Assembly: GCA_033549345.1 (NCBI GenBank)
Contig: JAWSUT010000022.1
Span: forward strand, 1 to 59,185
Direction of reading: 5' to 3'
DNA: 59,185 nt
DNA from: JAWSUT01 sp033549345
GTDB lineage: Bacteria; Bacillota; Dethiobacteria; Dethiobacterales; Dethiobacteraceae
A program made the translations under genes and the position numbers. The notes under the pieces are model-generated. The model saw only the letters and a list, made by a program, of their open reading frames with translations, was not told where the DNA came from and searched no databases. This document shows, piece after piece, positions 17,206 through 24,782 of the stretch (its first letter is position 1; each line of letters starts with the position of its first letter).

Positions 17206-17219
17206 CACTAACGGAAAAA

Positions 17220-17240
17220 GGCCCGAAACGGGCCTTTTTT
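17220..17240. terminator. Bidirectional intrinsic terminator
   Basis: GGCCCG-AAA-CGGGCC with an A-run before and six T after. It ends the Mn-catalase transcript and, read from the other side, closes the DMT transporter, whose stop codon starts at its edge. Confidence 0.9.
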
Positions 17241-18148
17241 CATACCGCCATGCCGGCAGGCGGCTTTTCTTTTTCAAGCGCATCTTTCTTTGCCTGATTA
17301 ACTAAAACCGCGGAAGCCAAAACCAAAGCACCGCCTATAAGTTGAACGGGGCCAAGCATTTCAGCCAGAAAGACCGCTGCCAGCACCACCGTCACCAAGG
17401 GCTCCAACGTACTGACAATACTGGCTTTGGAGGCCCCTACCAGGATAATGCCGTGCAGAAAAGCCAACACGGCAACTACTGTTGAAAACAAGGCAAGTCC
17501 TGCTACAGCGAGCCAGCCATTAACGCCAAATGTAAAGGCAAGCTGTCTGGTAGCCAGGCCAAAGGTACCGATTCCTGCCGCCGCAGCAAAGGAGATCCAC
17601 AGTGTAGCCGATGTCAGCGGCGCATCTTTTAATGTATGGTTGCCGATTAATACGTAAAATGAATACAACAGTGAGGCAGCCAATGACAGCAGGATACCCA
17701 GAGTATCAAAAGAAGCATACGATGAACCCAGGACAAGAACCAGCCCGGTAAAGGAGACAAGAAGAGCAATCAGTTTTGTCCTGTCCATTTTTTCTGTTCC
17801 GGTTATACTGGCAAGGCAGCTAACCACCGCCGGGTAGGTGTAGAGGACAATGGAGGCCAAAGGAGCCGGAATTCTGTGCAGCGCACTAAAAAAACAAAGT
17901 GAAGCGAGAGAATAGCCGCAAAGACCCATCAGGATGGCTCCGCGACGCTGTTTTGCCGTCAAGATCTTTGCCGGTTTTTTCCACCTCAGCCAAATCAGCA
18001 GGACCAACCAGGCCACAAAAAATCTGGCTGCCAAGAGTTCAAAAACATTGGCTCCGTCATGATAAGCAATACGGGCAAAAACCGGCATCGAACCAAAACC
18101 GATTGCCGATAAAATAACGAATAAAAAACCTTTTGTTTTATTATCCAT
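17240..18148 (-). CDS. DMT-family (EamA) transporter
   Basis: A 302-residue membrane protein with ten predicted helices arranged as two EamA repeats, each with the family's conserved Pro/Gly pattern (for instance IPAPLASIVLYTYPAVV in the first and VGASKASIVSTLEPLVTVVLA in the second). Members export amino acids or metabolites; the substrate cannot be assigned. The start is ATG. It is a single-gene unit convergent with the Mn-catalase gene. Confidence 0.88.
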   Translation of the reverse strand: MDNKTKGFLFVILSAIGFGSMPVFARIAYHDGANVFELLAARFFVAWLVLLIWLRWKKPAKILTAKQRRGAILMGLCGYSLASLCFFSALHRIPAPLASIVLYTYPAVVSCLASITGTEKMDRTKLIALLVSFTGLVLVLGSSYASFDTLGILLSLAASLLYSFYVLIGNHTLKDAPLTSATLWISFAAAAGIGTFGLATRQLAFTFGVNGWLAVAGLALFSTVVAVLAFLHGIILVGASKASIVSTLEPLVTVVLAAVFLAEMLGPVQLIGGALVLASAVLVNQAKKDALEKEKPPAGMAV

Positions 18149-18219
18149 GAGTCTGTCCTTCCTTCTCAGCGCAGATATCTCTATTATACAGAAAATTCTC
18201 CCGTTGGCGACTATTTAGT

Positions 18220-18249
18220 TTGCTTTTTTTATATACACCAGTGTATAAT
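18220..18249 (+). promoter_or_regulatory. Promoter with operator-like palindrome for the zinc-ribbon gene
   Basis: TTGCTT (18220-18225) and TATAAT (18244-18249) are 18 bases apart. Inside the spacer and touching the -10 box lies TATACAC-CA-GTGTATA (18232-18247), seven-base arms around two bases, a good position for a repressor. A leader of about 110 bases follows. Confidence 0.6.
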
Positions 18250-18280
18250 ATGAATACCACTGCTATTCCGTGGGGTTTTG

Positions 18281-18357
18281 GGAATCTATACTCCTTTGTT
18301 GGTCGGTTAGATTTCTCAGTCTCTGTCCCGGAAGCCAGGGTAACACAACAAAGGAGG
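18281..18357 (+). promoter_or_regulatory. Structured 5' leader with sequestered ribosome site
   Basis: GGAATCTA (18281-18288) pairs with TAGATTTC (18308-18315) in an eight-base-pair stem, one G-U included, closing a 19-base loop. Within that loop CTCCTTTGTTG (18291-18301) is perfectly complementary to CAACAAAGGAG (18346-18356), which contains the Shine-Dalgarno sequence of the downstream gene. The RNA can therefore form a pseudoknot or an alternative long hairpin that hides the ribosome site. No known riboswitch class was recognised. Confidence 0.55.
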
Positions 18358-18364
18358 TTTTTTT

Positions 18365-18640
18365 ATGTTTTCTGATAAGACACTTGAATGTCGTGATTGC
18401 AAACAGGAGTTTGTGTTTACTGCGGGTGAACAGGAATTTTATGCAGAAAAGGGTTTTGAAAACGAACCTGCACGCTGCCCGGTATGCCGTTCTTCCCGCC
18501 GCCAGCGCAGCAATGGCAACCGTTCAGAGCGCCGTATGTACACTGTCACCTGTTCTGATTGCGGAGTGGAAACAGAAGTTCCCTTTAACCCCACACTGGA
18601 TCGTCCTGTATACTGCCGCAGTTGTTTTCAAAACCGCTAA
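18365..18640 (+). CDS. Zinc-ribbon domain protein
   Basis: A 91-residue protein with four CxxC pairs: CRDC, CPVC, CSDC and CRSC. The segment LECRDCKQEFVFTAGEQEFY followed by a second Cys pair is the probable zinc-ribbon domain found in many Firmicutes small proteins; the C-terminal half has a second ribbon (TCSDCGVETEVPF then VYCRSC) linked by an Arg/Ser-rich stretch. Two zinc ions are expected. Function is not known; nucleic acid or ribosome binding would suit the basic linker. It has its own promoter and a leader that can mask its AAAGGAGG ribosome site. Confidence 0.85.
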   Translation: MFSDKTLECRDCKQEFVFTAGEQEFYAEKGFENEPARCPVCRSSRRQRSNGNRSERRMYTVTCSDCGVETEVPFNPTLDRPVYCRSCFQNR

Positions 18641-18647
18641 ATTTTAC

Positions 18648-18677
18648 TTGACAGGACAAGCTTAAGCTGACTATAAT
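18648..18677 (+). promoter_or_regulatory. Promoter of the T-box-controlled symporter operon
   Basis: Perfect TTGACA (18648-18653) and TATAAT (18672-18677) boxes with an 18-base spacer, beginning a few bases after the zinc-ribbon stop codon. Transcription would start around 18684, just before the T-box stem I. Confidence 0.8.
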
Positions 18678-18705
18678 TAGAGAAATTCATATTCTTTCTT
18701 TAGCA

Positions 18706-18960
18706 ATGACGGGGAAGTTGGATAACAGACGAACCCTCAGCGAGCCGGGGACGGTGCAAGCCCGGCGGAATCGGGTTATCGAGGTTCACCCCTGAGCTCC
18801 GCGCTGAACGCAAGTAGGCGCTGGCGGCATCCACCGTTATCAGGATAGGGTATCGACAAGTTTGTCCGCACCCGAAATAAGCCGGAATGCCTATGGCATT
18901 CAACAAAGGTGGTACCGCGGGATATCTCTCCCGTCCTTTATGGACGGGGGAGTTTTTGTT
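18706..18960 (+). promoter_or_regulatory. T-box riboswitch with terminator
   Basis: The leader carries the T-box consensus AAAGGTGGTACCGCGG (18905-18920) followed by the attenuator CTCCCGTCC/GGACGGGGGAG and TTTTTGTTTT. Stem I can be traced: GGGG (18711-18714) pairs with CCCC (18789-18792), GATAAC (18721-18726) with GTTATC (18775-18780), with an AGCGAGCCGGGG apical arm. The specifier loop on the 3' side is then GAGGTTCA, which suggests TTC (18785-18787, Phe) followed by A, but the assignment is tentative. Uncharged tRNA would stabilise the antiterminator and switch on the downstream transporter. Confidence 0.92.
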
Positions 18961-18991
18961 TTCAAAAAATAAAAGATGTGGGGTGATTCAT

Positions 18992-19105
18992 TTGCTGGGT
19001 ATGCAGGACATTTGGGTTTCAGCCGCTTGGTTCCTTTCCATTGGTTCGGCCGTGGGTTGTGTTGTCTATGGGGCAATGCATTGGAATTACGAGGAAGAGG
19101 AGTAA
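18992..19105 (+). CDS. Symporter small accessory protein
   Basis: A 37-residue single-helix membrane peptide. It begins LGMQDIW, has a hydrophobic core (AAWFLSIGSAVGCVVYG) and ends in HWNYEEEE. This pattern, including the final YG-x-x-x-W and acidic tail, matches small peptides encoded directly before sodium:solute symporters in many Firmicutes. A TTG start after GGGGTGA is preferred; the ATG three codons later is possible. The symporter starts seven bases after its stop, so the two are co-translated and probably associate in the membrane. Both lie under the T-box. Confidence 0.8.
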   Translation: MLGMQDIWVSAAWFLSIGSAVGCVVYGAMHWNYEEEE

Positions 19106-19112
19106 GCAGCTT

Positions 19113-20705
19113 ATGAGTATACCGACTTTTACCGTTGTCGTGCTAATTTATCTGGGTATTATGACCGGCCTGATGGTACTGGGCAGCAGGAAGACAAAAA
19201 CAGACTGCGATTTCATGGTGGCCGGGCGCACAATGCATCCCTGGGTGATGGCACTTTCCTATGGAGCTGCCTTTATCTCCACCTCCGCCATTATCGGCTT
19301 CGGGGGCGCTGCAGGACTCTTTGGCTTTTCTTTGTTGTGGTTGACAGTTCTCAACATTGTGGTGGGCATCTTCATTGCCTTTGCTCTTTTCGGCGTCAGA
19401 ATCCGACGGATGTCTGCCAACCTGGGTAGTGAAACGTTCCCGTCCATGCTGGGCGCCCGTTACCAGTCAAAAACACTGACGGCCTATGCAGGGTTATTAA
19501 TCTTTCTCTTAATGCCCGCCTACACCAGCGCCATTCTTATCGGCGGTGCCCGCTTCCTGCAGGATGCTTTGGGTATGCCCTTTAATGCCAGTTTACTGAT
19601 TCTTGGCATCCTTATTGGTGCCTATGTAATTAGCGGAGGTCTGCGTGGTGTAATGTATACCGATGCTTTCTTTGCTATTGTTATGCTGATTGGTATGGCC
19701 GCGCTGCTGATTAGTACCTATCGCACTGTCGGTGGTATTATGGCAGGACACAGCGGCCTGGCGGCCCTGTCATCCATGGTTCCGGCCAACCTGGTCGCAG
19801 CGGGCCATCGCGGCTGGACATCCATGCCTGCCCTGGGATCCCCCTTCTGGTGGACTGTTGTTTCCACCATGGTACTGGGTGTGGGAATTGGTGTTCTGGC
19901 TCAGCCCCAGCTGACAATGCGTTTTATGACCGTCAAGCAACCCCGGTCCATCTACCAGGCCATCCTGGTCGGCGGTGTATTTATCTTCTTTATGACCGGT
20001 ACGGCCTTTATTGTCGGTCCTCTCAGCAACCTCTATTTCGTCCAGACACAGGGGCAAATCGCAATCACCGTAGCAGAGGGGAATATCGACCGGATTGTCC
20101 CCATCTTCGTCGCCCAGATTATGCCCAGCTGGTTCCTCTACTTTTTTATGCTGACATTACTTTCGGCAGGCATCTCGACGCTGGCTTCCCTGCTCCATGT
20201 GCAGGGTGCGGCATTTGCAAGAGACCTGGTGGAAACGATGGGTTTTCAGAAATTCCTGCCCGGAATGTCAACCCGTTTCTGGGCCAAGCTGGGAATTGTT
20301 CTTTCTTTGCTGGCGGCCATTCTTTTGGCTTATGTACTGCCGGCCAATATTATCGCCCGCGCGACCGCCTTCTGGTTTGGGATCTGCGCAGCCGCCTTTC
20401 TTCCCACTCTGGTGGCCGCTCTGTATTGGCCGGCTGCAACAAAAGCCGGCGCCCTGGCCAGTACCTTCACGGGCAGCATCATCAGCGGCCTGGGATATAT
20501 TTTGCTCCATGAACAGGAAGCAGTGGCCGTGGGGCTTGTCTCCCGCCTGTTCGGACGGGCGACTCTCCTTCCCTTCCCCTGGACTCACATCGACCCCCTC
20601 GTCTACTCTCTTCCCGCCGCTGCAGTGGTGCTGGTAGCTGTTTCTCTGGTCACGCAAAAGCCTGCCGCACAGCACCTTGAAGACACCTTCAGTAAGGTTG
20701 CATAG
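19113..20705 (+). CDS. Sodium:solute symporter (SSS family)
   Basis: A 530-residue SSS transporter with about 13 membrane helices. The N-terminal FMVAGRTMHPWVMALSYGAAFISTSAIIG block contains the conserved AGR and S-T sodium-site region, and SGGLRGVMYTDAF near residue 175 is the SSS signature. The chosen ATG follows GAGGAAGAGGAG and gives a usual N terminus; the longer open frame overlaps the accessory peptide. Control by a T-box implies that the substrate is an amino acid or a related compound matching the tRNA sensed. PutP/PanF-like annotation is possible but specificity is unknown. Confidence 0.9.
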   Translation: MSIPTFTVVVLIYLGIMTGLMVLGSRKTKTDCDFMVAGRTMHPWVMALSYGAAFISTSAIIGFGGAAGLFGFSLLWLTVLNIVVGIFIAFALFGVRIRRMSANLGSETFPSMLGARYQSKTLTAYAGLLIFLLMPAYTSAILIGGARFLQDALGMPFNASLLILGILIGAYVISGGLRGVMYTDAFFAIVMLIGMAALLISTYRTVGGIMAGHSGLAALSSMVPANLVAAGHRGWTSMPALGSPFWWTVVSTMVLGVGIGVLAQPQLTMRFMTVKQPRSIYQAILVGGVFIFFMTGTAFIVGPLSNLYFVQTQGQIAITVAEGNIDRIVPIFVAQIMPSWFLYFFMLTLLSAGISTLASLLHVQGAAFARDLVETMGFQKFLPGMSTRFWAKLGIVLSLLAAILLAYVLPANIIARATAFWFGICAAAFLPTLVAALYWPAATKAGALASTFTGSIISGLGYILLHEQEAVAVGLVSRLFGRATLLPFPWTHIDPLVYSLPAAAVVLVAVSLVTQKPAAQHLEDTFSKVA

Positions 20706-20706
20706 C

Positions 20707-20731
20707 AAAAGCCGCCCTCGGGCGGCTTTTG
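20707..20731. terminator. Bidirectional intrinsic terminator
   Basis: AAAAGCCGCCC-TC-GGGCGGCTTTT: an almost loopless 11-base palindrome ending in T. It closes the symporter operon and the convergent methyltransferase gene. Confidence 0.88.
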
Positions 20732-20736
20732 TTATG

Positions 20737-21465
20737 TTATTTTGCGGCAACCATCACGGTTGCCGCCGAATCATCCCTATAGGGTTCCTCTTTGAAGTTC
20801 CCAAACGTCCGGATTTCGGAGAATCCGGCAGCCAGTAGATACTTCTCCAAATCTCTTTTACGGATTGGGCGTAACTTAACGCTGTTTTGCAGCCGACTGA
20901 TGACCCGTTCTTCCGTCTTTACTTCCAGAACGGAATCAAAAATCAGACTGTGTTCGCTCCTGGGGCGATAGGTGCGGATAAAACGCAGGTTTTCCCGTTC
21001 AATCAGCGGCAGCTCTGTGTCTCCCAACGCCATAATCCGGTCAAAATTTACAATCTGGATAACGGCAATACCTCCGTCTCCCAGTGCATGATACATGGCG
21101 GAAAGTGCCTGTGCCAAGTCCTTTTCATGCAATAGGTGGGCAAGTGAGTTGCCGATACAAAACAGGCCGTCAAAAGTTTTACCCAGTTTATCTGCGCGGC
21201 GCATATCGGATACCTGGAAGCAGGCATTCAGGTTTTGCCTGTTTGCTTTCTGTCGTGCCGCCTCCACCATATTCGCTTCCAAGTCTATACCCCAGGTCTC
21301 ATAACCGAGCCTTGCCAGCTCCAGTGTGTAGGTGCCTGTTCCGCAAGCTGAATCCAGAATACGCACAGCACCATTCATTTTAAACTGTTTGTCCAAAAAA
21401 CTAATTTTTGTCGGCTCTGCGGGAAAAATTTCGTCATAGTACACGGCCAGTGTCTCATAAAACAT
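20737..21465 (-). CDS. Class I SAM-dependent methyltransferase
   Basis: A 242-residue methyltransferase. The SAM-binding motif I is VRILDSACGTGTYTLELA (about 35-52), followed by acidic motif ETWGIDLEANMV and a motif resembling GLFCIGNSLAHL, as in class I enzymes acting on small molecules. The substrate is unknown. The start is the ATG behind AAGGGGTGA, 26 codons inside the longest open frame. Single gene, convergent with the symporter operon and divergent from the LiaF-like gene. Confidence 0.87.
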   Translation of the reverse strand: MFYETLAVYYDEIFPAEPTKISFLDKQFKMNGAVRILDSACGTGTYTLELARLGYETWGIDLEANMVEAARQKANRQNLNACFQVSDMRRADKLGKTFDGLFCIGNSLAHLLHEKDLAQALSAMYHALGDGGIAVIQIVNFDRIMALGDTELPLIERENLRFIRTYRPRSEHSLIFDSVLEVKTEERVISRLQNSVKLRPIRKRDLEKYLLAAGFSEIRTFGNFKEEPYRDDSAATVMVAAK

Positions 21466-21594
21466 ACATTCACCCCTTGTTCTAAAACATGTATTTAATG
21501 CTGCAAAAACTGCGCTTTGTCTGCAGGAATATATACTTATCAAAAGAAATAGTTTATGGTAGAAAATTTCAAGATAATGAAGGAGAGATACTGT

Positions 21595-22296
21595 ATGGGC
21601 GCTGACAAATCAAGATTCTTACTCGGTATCACAATCATCACAGCAGGTATTATCCTCTTACTAAATAACCTTCAGGTCACTGATGTGGATGTCTGGAAAT
21701 TCTGGCCGGTGCTAATTATCATCTGGGGACTCAACTCCATGGTCACCGGCAGCAGAAATCTGGGCGCACAGGGAATCTCATTGTTTGTACTGCTTCTGGG
21801 AATTGTGCTTCTGACCAACAACCTCGGGTACACACAGTTTGATTTCAAAGAGATCTTAAAGGTCTTTTTCCCGCTTCTCATCATCCTGATTGGCGTTAGC
21901 CTCTTTTTTGGCCCGAAGGTTACCGGTAAGAGCACCCTGGCTATTCTGGGAGGGGTTGAACGCGGCAAGAATGCGCCCTGGGAATTGGAATCCGGTTCCT
22001 ATCTGGCCTTTTTGGGCGGCATCGAACTGGACCTGAGGCATGCTGTTATTCCTCCAGGAGAAACAGTCCTTGACCTCACTGCTGTCCTGGGAGGTATTGA
22101 CATCCGCGTACCGGCCGATCTGCCTGCCTCCGCCGACGGATTTGCCGTCCTTGGCGGACTTGAGTTTTTCGGTAAGGGAAGTGGCGGCATTATTGGTTCG
22201 GCCCGCAACGAACAGAATCTGGCAAAAGACAGTGACCGTGTCCTGAAAATCCAGGCACGGGCCATCATGGGCGGGGTTGAAATAAAAAAAGTATAG
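21595..22296 (+). CDS. LiaF-like membrane protein (DUF5668 plus LiaF C-terminal domain)
   Basis: A 233-residue protein with a hydrophobic N-terminal half of about four helices (FLLGITIITAGIILLLNNLQ, FWPVLIIIWGL, LFVLLLGIVLLTNNLGY, FFPLLIILIGVSLFF) typical of DUF5668, and a beta-rich C-terminal half with repeated LGG motifs (AILGGVE, FLGGIEL, VLGGIDIRVP, VLGGLEF, IMGGVEIKKV). The latter is the cell-wall-active antibiotic response fold of LiaF/VraT. In Bacillus LiaF restrains LiaS, but no liaRS genes are adjacent, so the role may be more general envelope sensing. Start: ATG behind AAGGAG. Confidence 0.83.
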   Translation: MGADKSRFLLGITIITAGIILLLNNLQVTDVDVWKFWPVLIIIWGLNSMVTGSRNLGAQGISLFVLLLGIVLLTNNLGYTQFDFKEILKVFFPLLIILIGVSLFFGPKVTGKSTLAILGGVERGKNAPWELESGSYLAFLGGIELDLRHAVIPPGETVLDLTAVLGGIDIRVPADLPASADGFAVLGGLEFFGKGSGGIIGSARNEQNLAKDSDRVLKIQARAIMGGVEIKKV

Positions 22297-22302
22297 AGAA
22301 AC

Positions 22303-22328
22303 GTGAGCCAGCAGGCTCACTTTTTTTT
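22303..22328. terminator. Bidirectional intrinsic terminator
   Basis: GTGAGCC-AGCA-GGCTCAC followed by eight T. The stop codon of the convergent minus-strand gene lies in its right edge. Confidence 0.9.
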
Positions 22329-22796
22329 GTCAGCGGTAATTTCCAGCGTGCAGTATGCATCCCCGTCTGCAATCACACTGGGAAAGGACAGAGACAGATT
22401 GGGAAAGTTGCTGACCATGCCCAGATCACCGTAACGGGCCAGCCTGCACAGACGCGATATTTCTTCTTCTGCCAGTCCCCGCCTGCGCCATGCTTCCACC
22501 AGTTCACAGTGATGAAAACGCAGCACACTTTTTTCCTCCGACTGTTCCACTTTTTCCATAGCGAACGCCCCGCAGCCATAGCCGGAGAAAAGAGCGGCGG
22601 CAAAATCGGCAGCATCTTTGACTTCTCCAAGCTTTTTCCCCTTCTCCACTCCGAACTGCCAGATAGCATTTTCTGCAATCCTTTCCGTATCCGCGCCTTC
22701 TTCATCCGCAGCTTTCAACAGCAGATAAAACCATGTCGCCCGGTCGGCGATGGCGGAGCGGTACGCTCTGGTTACCTCAGATTCACGCTCATTCAT
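22317..22796 (-). CDS. L-2-amino-thiazoline-4-carboxylic acid hydrolase-like protein
   Basis: A 159-residue protein whose C-terminal half (HHCELVEAWRRRGLAEEEIS, LCRLARYGDLGM, ADGDAYCTLEIT) matches the family named after the ATC hydrolase of Pseudomonas cysteine synthesis; N-terminal YRSAIADRATWFYLLLKAA and FGVEKGKKLGE also fit. Conserved His, Cys and Glu of HHCELVEAW may be catalytic or metal-binding. Few members have a tested activity, so hydrolysis of thiazolines is only a family label. ATG behind GGAGG is used; 74 upstream codons of the longest frame are not supported. Confidence 0.72.
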   Translation of the reverse strand: MNERESEVTRAYRSAIADRATWFYLLLKAADEEGADTERIAENAIWQFGVEKGKKLGEVKDAADFAAALFSGYGCGAFAMEKVEQSEEKSVLRFHHCELVEAWRRRGLAEEEISRLCRLARYGDLGMVSNFPNLSLSFPSVIADGDAYCTLEITADKKK

Positions 22797-22936
22797 AATC
22801 GTTATCCTCCGTTTTCCAGTTTTCAGATAATCATATTCAGTTTTCTTTCCGGTAAAGCTGTATTCCTGCATAAAAATACCATCCGGGGGATGGTATTTTG
22901 CAAAACCACTGTCTGTTAGTAACGTGGTCTTTAATC

Positions 22937-24085
22937 TTACTCTGCCCAAAATGCCTGTAACATTCGTGCACACTGCTCTGCCAAGTCCGTTAGCAGGGCT
23001 TCTGCATGCTCCATACATTCACTAAGAGTCATAGGACGTGGTACGAGGCTGAAATAGGCATCGATTCCACAGTCCAGCACGGCCCGGGCTCCCTCACCTA
23101 TCGAACCCACCAAAGCCACAACAGGAACACCATGCTTTTGGGCCAACCTGGCCACTCCCACAGGTACCTTGCCAAAGGCCGTCTGTTGGTTGATTTCGCC
23201 CTCCCCTGTAACAACGAGATCGACTCCGCTTTGCAAAACTGCCTCCATCCCCACCACATCCAGAACCACATCGATTCCCGGTTTAGCGTCTGCACCGAGA
23301 AACGCCAGTAAGCCTGCACCGAGTCCACCGGCGGCTCCGCTGCCGGGCACATCAGCTACATTGATCTTCAAGTCTCTCTGGATAATCTTTGCATAATGCC
23401 GGAGAATTTCATCGAGCACAGGCAGCATCTCCGGTGTGGCCCCTTTTTGTGGCGCATAAACATAAGATGCCCCGTTAGGTCCACATAGAGGGTTTTTGAC
23501 ATCCACGGCCACGGTAATATCAACATCCTTTAGCCTGGGGTCCATTTGACCAATATCAAGACAAAAGAGAGTGCCGACACCCCGCGCGCCATAGCCGATT
23601 TCTCTACCATCGGCATCTAGCAAGCGGGCACCCAGAGCCTGTGCCATACCGGCGCCGCCGTCGTTTGTTGCACTGCCTCCGATACCGACGATGATGCGCT
23701 TGCAGTTTGTGGCCAGCGCATGCCGTATCAGTTCCCCTGTCCCGTATGTGGTGGTGATCATTGGATTCCGCTCCTGGGGCGGGACCAGCGGCAGCCCCGA
23801 TGCGGCAGCCATTTCGATTACACATGTTTGTTCATCCCCCAAGATACCCCAGCAGGCATCCACCGGGCGGCCAAGAGGCCCTGTGACACGGTTTTTCAGC
23901 AACCGGCCGCCTGTCCCGTCTACCAGTGTACGCACCATGCCCTCTCCACCGTCCGCCATGGGGATTAAGATCATCTCGAGGGCAGGAAACACGTTTTGAA
24001 AGCCGGCAGCAATTGCCGCAGCCGCATGTTGTGCATCCAGGCTTTCTTTAAATGAGTCCGGCGCAATAATAATGCGTTTCATCAT
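22937..24085 (-). CDS. Glycerate kinase
   Basis: A 382-residue enzyme of the GlxK/GarK type that phosphorylates glycerate, feeding it to glycolysis. Typical blocks are IIIAPDSFKESLDA at the N terminus, PMADGGEG near residue 50, GIGGSATNDGG near 130, GSGAAGGLGAGLLAFLGA near 270 and VVTGEGEINQQT near 310. The start is ATG-ATG behind AAGGAAGGG. The gene is followed on the same strand by the ATC-hydrolase-like gene after 140 bases and preceded closely by trhA (about 19 bases), suggesting a plsC-trhA-kinase transcript without obvious metabolic link. Confidence 0.94.
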   Translation of the reverse strand: MMKRIIIAPDSFKESLDAQHAAAAIAAGFQNVFPALEMILIPMADGGEGMVRTLVDGTGGRLLKNRVTGPLGRPVDACWGILGDEQTCVIEMAAASGLPLVPPQERNPMITTTYGTGELIRHALATNCKRIIVGIGGSATNDGGAGMAQALGARLLDADGREIGYGARGVGTLFCLDIGQMDPRLKDVDITVAVDVKNPLCGPNGASYVYAPQKGATPEMLPVLDEILRHYAKIIQRDLKINVADVPGSGAAGGLGAGLLAFLGADAKPGIDVVLDVVGMEAVLQSGVDLVVTGEGEINQQTAFGKVPVGVARLAQKHGVPVVALVGSIGEGARAVLDCGIDAYFSLVPRPMTLSECMEHAEALLTDLAEQCARMLQAFWAE

Positions 24086-24104
24086 GCCCTTCCTTTCACC
24101 CGGG

Positions 24105-24743
24105 TCAGAGTGGGATGATATAGAAAAAAACCATAAAAAAGTGCAACACTGTTCCCAGCAGGATAAACAGGTGGAACACTTCATGGAAGCCGAGCCAGTT
24201 GGAAACCAGGGTGATTTTCTTTGTACCGTAGATTACGGCTCCAATGGTGTAGGCGATGCCGCCGGCAAGAATCAACCCCAGGGCGCCGCCAGGCAAGCCG
24301 CCTGTCAGTTGGGTAAACGGGATCACCGCGATCCAGCCCATAGACAGATAAATTACTGTTGAGAGCCAGCGAGGTATTTTTATAAAAAACACCTTCAGCA
24401 AGATACCAAGCACAGCAACAGTCCACACCGCGATGAGCATCGATAGCTTCCAGCCACCGTCCAGCCCGTAATAGAAAACAGGCGTGTACGAACCGGCAAT
24501 CAGCAGAAAGATAGCAATATGATCCAGCTTTCTCAGCAACAGTTCCTTTTTTTGTGTGGTCTTAACACCATGATACAGGGAGCTGGCACCGTACAGGACT
24601 AAGATGCTGAGACCGTAAATGCCCATAACGGCAAACTTGTCAAGGTCGTCTGCGGAGTGGTACAGCAAAAAAACCAAACCAACGGTTCCGGCAATAAAAC
24701 CGGCCAGATGGGTTAAGGCATTTACAGGCTCTTTCATTTTCAC
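24105..24743 (-). CDS. trhA: Hemolysin III/TrhA-family membrane protein
   Basis: A seven-helix membrane protein of about 212 residues belonging to the PAQR/hemolysin III superfamily. Conserved metal-site elements are present: SSLYHG near residue 55, DHIAIFLLIAGSYTP near 75 and HEVFHLFILLGTVLHF near the C terminus. TrhA is linked to membrane lipid/fluidity homeostasis in Bacillus and E. coli. The start is uncertain: GAGG precedes three candidates (GTG, GTG, ATG); the second GTG has the best spacing. The adjacent gene encodes a phospholipid acyltransferase, which fits a lipid role. Confidence 0.88.
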   Translation of the reverse strand: MKMKEPVNALTHLAGFIAGTVGLVFLLYHSADDLDKFAVMGIYGLSILVLYGASSLYHGVKTTQKKELLLRKLDHIAIFLLIAGSYTPVFYYGLDGGWKLSMLIAVWTVAVLGILLKVFFIKIPRWLSTVIYLSMGWIAVIPFTQLTGGLPGGALGLILAGGIAYTIGAVIYGTKKITLVSNWLGFHEVFHLFILLGTVLHFFMVFFYIIPL

Positions 24744-24782
24744 GGGATGCACATCCTCGTTTGGATTATCATTAGTTTACAC

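Noticed and set aside
22797..23018. N-terminal extension of the ATC-hydrolase-like protein
   Set aside because: The longest frame adds 74 residues that overlap the glycerate kinase end; a GGAGG-preceded ATG fits the family length.
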